10,530 nt of DNA, taken from NCBI GenBank assembly GCA_030697615.1, contig JAUYPK010000048.1, positions 1 through 10,530 of the forward strand, given 5' to 3'. Source of the stretch: Microcaldota archaeon. GTDB lineage: Archaea > Micrarchaeota > Micrarchaeia > Norongarragalinales > UBA8480. Below, in pieces: positions 7,104 through 10,530 of this stretch. The stretch's first letter is position 1; each line of letters opens with the position of its first letter. The notes under the pieces are model-generated. The model was not told where the DNA came from and did no database searches. It saw only the letters and a program-made list of their open reading frames with translations. The translations under genes and the position numbers were made by a program.

Positions 7104-7814
7104 ATGGGTTTAAGGCCAGCACGTACTATTCGAGAAGCACAGGGGCAACAGTGGGCACGCATATCTACTGCTAGGCCACGAAAGTGCTACGTTAAGGGAG
7201 CCCCTCGTCCAAAAGTCCGACAGTACGAAATGGGAACTGATAAGTTTTACACTACTAGGGTTGACTTAATTTGTGAGTATCCTGTTCATGTTCGTGATAA
7301 TGCAGTTGAAGCTGCTAGGCAAGCTGCTAATAAGTATTTAGAGAAGACGCTTTTAGTTGACAATTATTTTTTCAGGGTTGATAAGTATCCGCATTTAGTT
7401 ATCCGTGAACACAGTGCGCTTGGAGTGGCTGGTGCTGATCGTATTTCAAAAGGTATGAAACGTGCTTTTGGCAAGCCTAAAGGCAGGATGATGCGCGTCA
7501 ATGCTGGTGACCCCTTGTTTACGGTTTATTGTAATGCAGATGTTGTCCGTGATGTAAAAGTTGGACTTAACCGTGCTAAACTTAAGCTTTCTGGCATGTA
7601 TGCAATGAAAGTAAGTGATATTTCAAACGAAGCTTTTAACCTTGCTAAGAAGGGTAGGGCAGCTAGGACTGTTAAAGTTAAGGAAGAAATCAAGCCAGTT
7701 GACGCAACGGCCACAGCAATTCCAGCAGCAGGTGCAACACCAGCAGTTCCAGGTGCAGTTGCTCCAGCGGCTACTGGCACAGCAAAAGAAGCAGGCAAGG
7801 AAGCTAAGAAGTAA
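7104..7814 (+). CDS. rpl10e: Large-subunit ribosomal protein L10e (uL16 family) with an Ala/Pro-rich tail
   Basis: A component of the 50S subunit, the archaeal counterpart of bacterial L16, that sits near the peptidyl transferase centre and A-site tRNA. The start MGLRPAR, the KCYVKGAPRPKVRQYEMG segment, the hydrophobic HLVIREHSALGVAGADRISKGMKRAFGKPKGR core and the later FTVYCNADVV strand are typical of L10e. The ATG at 7104 is chosen over an in-frame GTG at 7089 because L10e proteins begin with M-x-x-RPA/G. It has 236 residues, whereas archaeal L10e is usually about 165-180. The excess is mostly a low-complexity tail (about residues 193-236) rich in Ala, Pro, Thr and Lys. The segment after RPAR also looks longer than usual and lacks the common CYR motif. 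The gene stands alone and has its own promoter. Codons mostly end in T or A, unlike the end of smc. Confidence 0.95.
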   Translation: MGLRPARTIREAQGQQWARISTARPRKCYVKGAPRPKVRQYEMGTDKFYTTRVDLICEYPVHVRDNAVEAARQAANKYLEKTLLVDNYFFRVDKYPHLVIREHSALGVAGADRISKGMKRAFGKPKGRMMRVNAGDPLFTVYCNADVVRDVKVGLNRAKLKLSGMYAMKVSDISNEAFNLAKKGRAARTVKVKEEIKPVDATATAIPAAGATPAVPGAVAPAATGTAKEAGKEAKK

Positions 7815-7815
7815 T

Positions 7816-7838
7816 TTATAGCAAGTTGCTATAATTTT
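7816..7838 (+). terminator. Hairpin plus T-run directly after the L10e stop codon
   Basis: TTATAGCAA and TTGCTATAA are perfect 9-base arms around one central base; as RNA this gives about 7 pairs with a 5-base loop. It starts two bases after the TAA and is followed by TTTT. It looks like a factor-independent terminator or 3'-end stabiliser. Confidence 0.55.
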
Positions 7839-7893
7839 GGAACTTTGCTACGCAACTTGCAAACATAGCAAAACGTTTTATCAAAGTTCCAAA
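7836..7893. repeat. Long inverted repeat with nested palindromes, possible structured RNA
   Basis: TTTGGAACTTTG at 7836-7847 is exactly inverted as CAAAGTTCCAAA at 7882-7893, around a 34-base loop. Inside are TTTGCTA/TAGCAAA (7844-7850 and 7866-7872) and the palindrome AAAACGTTTT (7870-7879). In addition, GCAACTTGC (7852-7860) is the inverse of GCAAGTTGC in the preceding hairpin. Nearly every base from 7816 to 7893 can pair, with competing options. It could be a small RNA, a structured 3' end, a small mobile-element remnant or a protein-binding cruciform. No flanking target duplication was noticed. Confidence 0.6.
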
Positions 7894-7963
7894 TGTTATG
7901 CGTTTTACTATTAACTTCTTTTAATCCCTTAAATATCGTTTTCTCCTGTTTGCAAGGAAAATG

Positions 7964-7971
7964 TTTAAAAC
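7964..7971 (+). promoter_or_regulatory. Putative TATA box of the 100-residue protein gene
   Basis: TTTAAAAC is centred 27 bases before the ATG at 7994, fitting a leaderless transcript. Another candidate, CTTAAATATC (7928-7937), stands 29 bases before the ATG at 7961 and would serve a longer form, so the choice of box and start go together. Confidence 0.4.
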
Positions 7972-7993
7972 CTCTTACTGTTTATTTGTTGTT

Positions 7994-8296
7994 ATGCGAA
8001 TACAAAGAGCCTTAACTAAACCCGTATTAACTACTTCTGACGAGCTTTTGTTAGAACAAGCTAGGCTACTCAATGGTGCAATTAAGGTGGTTCTTGATCG
8101 GCAGCCGCATACTATTGAAGACTTAGTTTCAGCTGTAATAAACCGAGTTGCTGGCCACGAGCATTTTAGGAATGTGGATCGTGCGCATTTGCCTATTCAT
8201 ATTACTGCCAGGATAAAAGATTTAGAACGTGCTAGGGATATTGAACGCGTCCGTACTGCTGCTGTTTTAACTTATCGTTTGCCGCGTGGGCATTGA
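7994..8296 (+). CDS. Small protein of unknown function
   Basis: I do not recognise this 100-residue protein. It is charged and soluble-looking, with no signal peptide or membrane segment if it starts at 7994. It looks mostly helical: an amphipathic first part (LTTSDELLLEQARLLNGAIKVVL), a middle with IEDLVSAVINRVAGHEHFRNVD, then IHITARIKDLERARDIERV and a basic end, RLPRGH. An in-frame ATG at 7961 adds 11 residues (with CLFVV); 7994 is preferred because TTTAAAAC lies 27 bases ahead, as at ppsA and rpl10e, but a second TATA-like box supports 7961 almost equally. It has many Arg residues, so nucleic-acid binding is possible but unproven. It precedes ppsA by 41 bases, yet ppsA has its own TATA box, so co-transcription is uncertain. 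Coding is likely because the frame is open with a composition like its neighbours and fills the space between two regular genes. Confidence 0.65.
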   Translation: MRIQRALTKPVLTTSDELLLEQARLLNGAIKVVLDRQPHTIEDLVSAVINRVAGHEHFRNVDRAHLPIHITARIKDLERARDIERVRTAAVLTYRLPRGH

Positions 8297-8306
8297 ACAC
8301 AAATTC

Positions 8307-8314
8307 TTTTTAAC
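8307..8314 (+). promoter_or_regulatory. Putative TATA box of ppsA
   Basis: TTTTTAAC is centred about 28 bases before the ATG at 8338. This fits a leaderless transcript; no ribosome binding site is present in the bases before the ATG. Confidence 0.5.
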
Positions 8315-8337
8315 TGGCTAATCGTAACTTCTTTGAT

Positions 8338-10530
8338 ATGGAAAATAAGAACGTCTATTGGTTCCGTGAATTATCTAGGGATAGTTTAGCTGAAGCTGGT
8401 GGAAAAGGGGCGAATTTAGCTGAGATGTCCAATGCGCGGTTTCCAGTGCCGCTTGGATTCGTAGTGTCGAGCTACGCTTATTTTCAATTTATTAAGCATA
8501 ACCATATTGATGAAGTTATTCGGCAGACTTGCGGCGCTCTTGATGTTTATGACAATGTTGCTTTGGATAGCGCGAGTAGAACTGTAAAAAGTGCAATTTT
8601 ACGCGGCGAGATTACCCCTGATATCCGTGCGGATATTATAAAGAATTATAATAAGCTATGTGGAGCGTCGCTTATACCTGTAGAGTCGCAAGAAGTGTAT
8701 GTAGCGATTCGTTCAAGCGCAACAGCTGAAGACCTCCCTCAAGCATCTTTTGCTGGTCAGAATGAAACGTTTCTCAATGTCAAAGGTGGCGAGCAGGCTG
8801 TGCAGGCGGTGAAGAAGTGCTGGGCTTCGCTTTTTGGTAGCCGTTCAATTTATTACCGTGTTGAACAAGGCTTTGACCACCTCGGGGTTGGATTAGCGTG
8901 TGTAGTTCAGAAAATGTGCCAAAGTGAAATAAGTGGAGTCATGTTTTCAGCTGATCCTTTTACTGGAGACGTTTCTAAAATCGTTGTAGAGGGCGGCTTT
9001 GGCCTTGGCGAAGCGGTTGTAAGTGGTTCAATTACTCCCGATAGGTACGTTGTTGACAAAGCGTCGCTGCAAATAATTGACAGGCGCATAAGTAAACAGG
9101 TGCGTATGATTACTAAAGTGAAGGGGGTTGACCAGTGGGTAAATGTTGAAGAGGAACTTGTAGAAGTGCAAAAAGTGCCTGACAAATTTGTTCTCGAGCT
9201 TGCACAGTATGGTAAGTTGCTTGAACAACATTATGGCCATCCGCAAGATGTAGAGTGGGGCGTTGAAAATGGAAAGGTTTACATTGTTCAAACCCGTGCA
9301 ATTACTACGTTGAAATCAAAGCAATTAAGTAGTCAATCAGTGCAACAAATGTCGACTGTTAAAAAGGAAGAAGCTAAATTTGAAGAACCGCAAGAAGAGA
9401 GAATGGAAGAAAAAAATGAAGAAGTTGAAGTGCAACGACTGCAGATTTTACGTGAAAAAGTGCAGGAAAAAGTTGAGCCAATCATGACGCAATCTAATGT
9501 TGAAAATGAAGAAGCTTTAGTGAAAGGTTTGCCAGCTTCGCCTGGATTAGTCAGTGGGCCAGTTCGGCTTATACTTGATATTAAGGAGCTTTACAAAGTT
9601 AAGAAGGGCGACGTCCTAGTCACGCAGATGACTACGCCTGATTATGTTCCCGCTATGAAACGCGCATGTGCAATTGTTACAGATGAAGGTGGCACAACTG
9701 CCCATGCGGCAATTGTATCTCGTGAACTCGGGGTGCCGTGCATTGTTGGAACAGGCAACGCAACACAAGTTTTGAAAGAAGGAGAAATTGTAACCGTAGA
9801 CGCGGCGCATGGTTCAGTTTATGCAGGAGCCGCCAGCGTAACACAACCCACGTCGACAATTTCACTTGCCTCTGCCACCAAATTATCTGGAGCGGTTATA
9901 ACCGGCACAAAAATTTATGTTAATTTAGCACAGGTTGAGCGAGCTGAAGAAATTGCTGGCGAAGATGTTGATGGTGTTGGTTTGCTCCGCGCGGAGTTTA
10001 TTATTGCTGCAATGGGAAAACACCCGCGGTTATTCATTAAAGAACATCGCGAGCAGGAGTTTATTGACAACTTGGCAAAGGCACTGCGTAAAGTGTGCGC
10101 GCCGTTTGGCAATCGGCCTGTTGTTTACCGTGCAACTGACTTTAAAACCAATGAGTACCGCAACTTGGAAGGTGGAAAAGAGTTTGAGCCGCATGAAGAA
10201 AATCCAATGTTAGGGTACCGCGGTTGTTTCCGCTACATGAAGGAACCAGACGTATTCGCAATGGAATTAGCTGCGATTAGAAAAACGCGTGAGCAGTATG
10301 GGATGAAAAACTTACACTTGATGATTCCATTTGTCCGCACAGTGCATGAGTTTCAACAAGTGAAAAAACTCGTCGAAGTTTCAGGGTTAGTGCAAAACCA
10401 CGACTTTAAACTTGGAATAATGTGCGAAGTGCCGTCGACAGTGATTTTAGCAGAAGAATTTTGCAAAGCGGGCGCTGACTTCTTTTCAATTGGTTCCAAT
10501 GACTTAACCCAGTTAACGCTTGGTGTTGAC
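8338..10530 (+). CDS. ppsA: Phosphoenolpyruvate synthase, 3' end outside window
   Basis: The frame is open for 731 codons to the right edge. PEP synthase makes phosphoenolpyruvate from pyruvate and ATP, giving AMP and phosphate, and feeds gluconeogenesis in the cytoplasm. Order of parts: ATP-grasp nucleotide-binding domain at about 1-322, with GGKGANLAEM (Lys23), AIRSSATAED at 123-132 (Arg125) and FSADPFTG; a long acidic linker at about 325-394; the swivelling phosphohistidine domain with TTAHAAIV, the carrier being His456; and the C-terminal barrel with GLLRAEF (Arg551), RATDFKTNEY (Arg598, Asp601), GYRG (Arg628), CEVPS (Glu697) and IGSNDLTQ (Asn721, Asp722). The catalytic Cys near the end of the family lies beyond the window; about 60-80 residues are missing. 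PEP synthase is preferred to pyruvate phosphate dikinase because of the FKTNEY and EENPMLGYRG motifs. The linker is longer than I expect for the family. Confidence 0.93.
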   Translation, partial: MENKNVYWFRELSRDSLAEAGGKGANLAEMSNARFPVPLGFVVSSYAYFQFIKHNHIDEVIRQTCGALDVYDNVALDSASRTVKSAILRGEITPDIRADIIKNYNKLCGASLIPVESQEVYVAIRSSATAEDLPQASFAGQNETFLNVKGGEQAVQAVKKCWASLFGSRSIYYRVEQGFDHLGVGLACVVQKMCQSEISGVMFSADPFTGDVSKIVVEGGFGLGEAVVSGSITPDRYVVDKASLQIIDRRISKQVRMITKVKGVDQWVNVEEELVEVQKVPDKFVLELAQYGKLLEQHYGHPQDVEWGVENGKVYIVQTRAITTLKSKQLSSQSVQQMSTVKKEEAKFEEPQEERMEEKNEEVEVQRLQILREKVQEKVEPIMTQSNVENEEALVKGLPASPGLVSGPVRLILDIKELYKVKKGDVLVTQMTTPDYVPAMKRACAIVTDEGGTTAHAAIVSRELGVPCIVGTGNATQVLKEGEIVTVDAAHGSVYAGAASVTQPTSTISLASATKLSGAVITGTKIYVNLAQVERAEEIAGEDVDGVGLLRAEFIIAAMGKHPRLFIKEHREQEFIDNLAKALRKVCAPFGNRPVVYRATDFKTNEYRNLEGGKEFEPHEENPMLGYRGCFRYMKEPDVFAMELAAIRKTREQYGMKNLHLMIPFVRTVHEFQQVKKLVEVSGLVQNHDFKLGIMCEVPSTVILAEEFCKAGADFFSIGSNDLTQLTLGVD

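Noticed and set aside
7615-7821. Gln-rich 68-codon frame overlapping the L10e tail, and an Ala-rich minus frame at 7526-7798
   Set aside because: Both are out-of-frame readings of the repetitive GCA/CCA codons of the Ala/Pro tail.
9028-10213. Several 60-92 codon frames on both strands inside ppsA
   Set aside because: The whole stretch is coded by the PEP synthase frame, which carries all the catalytic motifs; the others are shadows.

Overview
The window looks like an archaeal chromosome segment. The L10e-type ribosomal protein, a chromosome-type SMC, a PEP synthase, a surface parallel beta-helix protein dense in N-glycosylation sequons, and the TATA boxes all point that way. A TATA-like element lies roughly 27-41 bases before nearly every chosen start, and no convincing Shine-Dalgarno site decides a start. 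DNA is AT-rich, with standard stops including TGA. The surface-protein style resembles what I know from DPANN-type archaea, but I cannot assign a lineage from one window.

Layout. At 2-532 (+) is the 3' part of a HAD-superfamily protein, open at the left edge. It converges with a 790-residue secreted, membrane-anchored beta-helix glycoprotein at 540-2912 (-); the two genes end 7 bases apart. A 182-base divergent promoter region separates that gene from smc, which is complete at 3095-6571 (+). Next comes an odd short region at 6572-6775: a palindrome, TATA-like elements and a 20-codon reading frame resembling the first residues of an SPFH-family protein. It is followed by a small two-helix membrane protein at 6776-6985. 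A repeat-rich promoter region leads to the gene for L10e at 7104-7814, which carries an Ala/Pro-rich tail. The 180 bases after it are packed with inverted repeats. Then come an unrecognised 100-residue protein at 7994-8296 and a PEP synthase from 8338 that runs off the right edge.

The genes look like separately transcribed housekeeping units rather than one pathway: chromosome organisation (SMC), translation (L10e), central carbon metabolism (PEP synthase) and cell surface (beta-helix protein). I see no defence system, CRISPR array, integrase, transposase or tRNA. The most unusual signals are the structured intergenic region after the L10e gene, the repeats before it, a sharp change in strand composition inside smc, and the apparent SPFH remnant.
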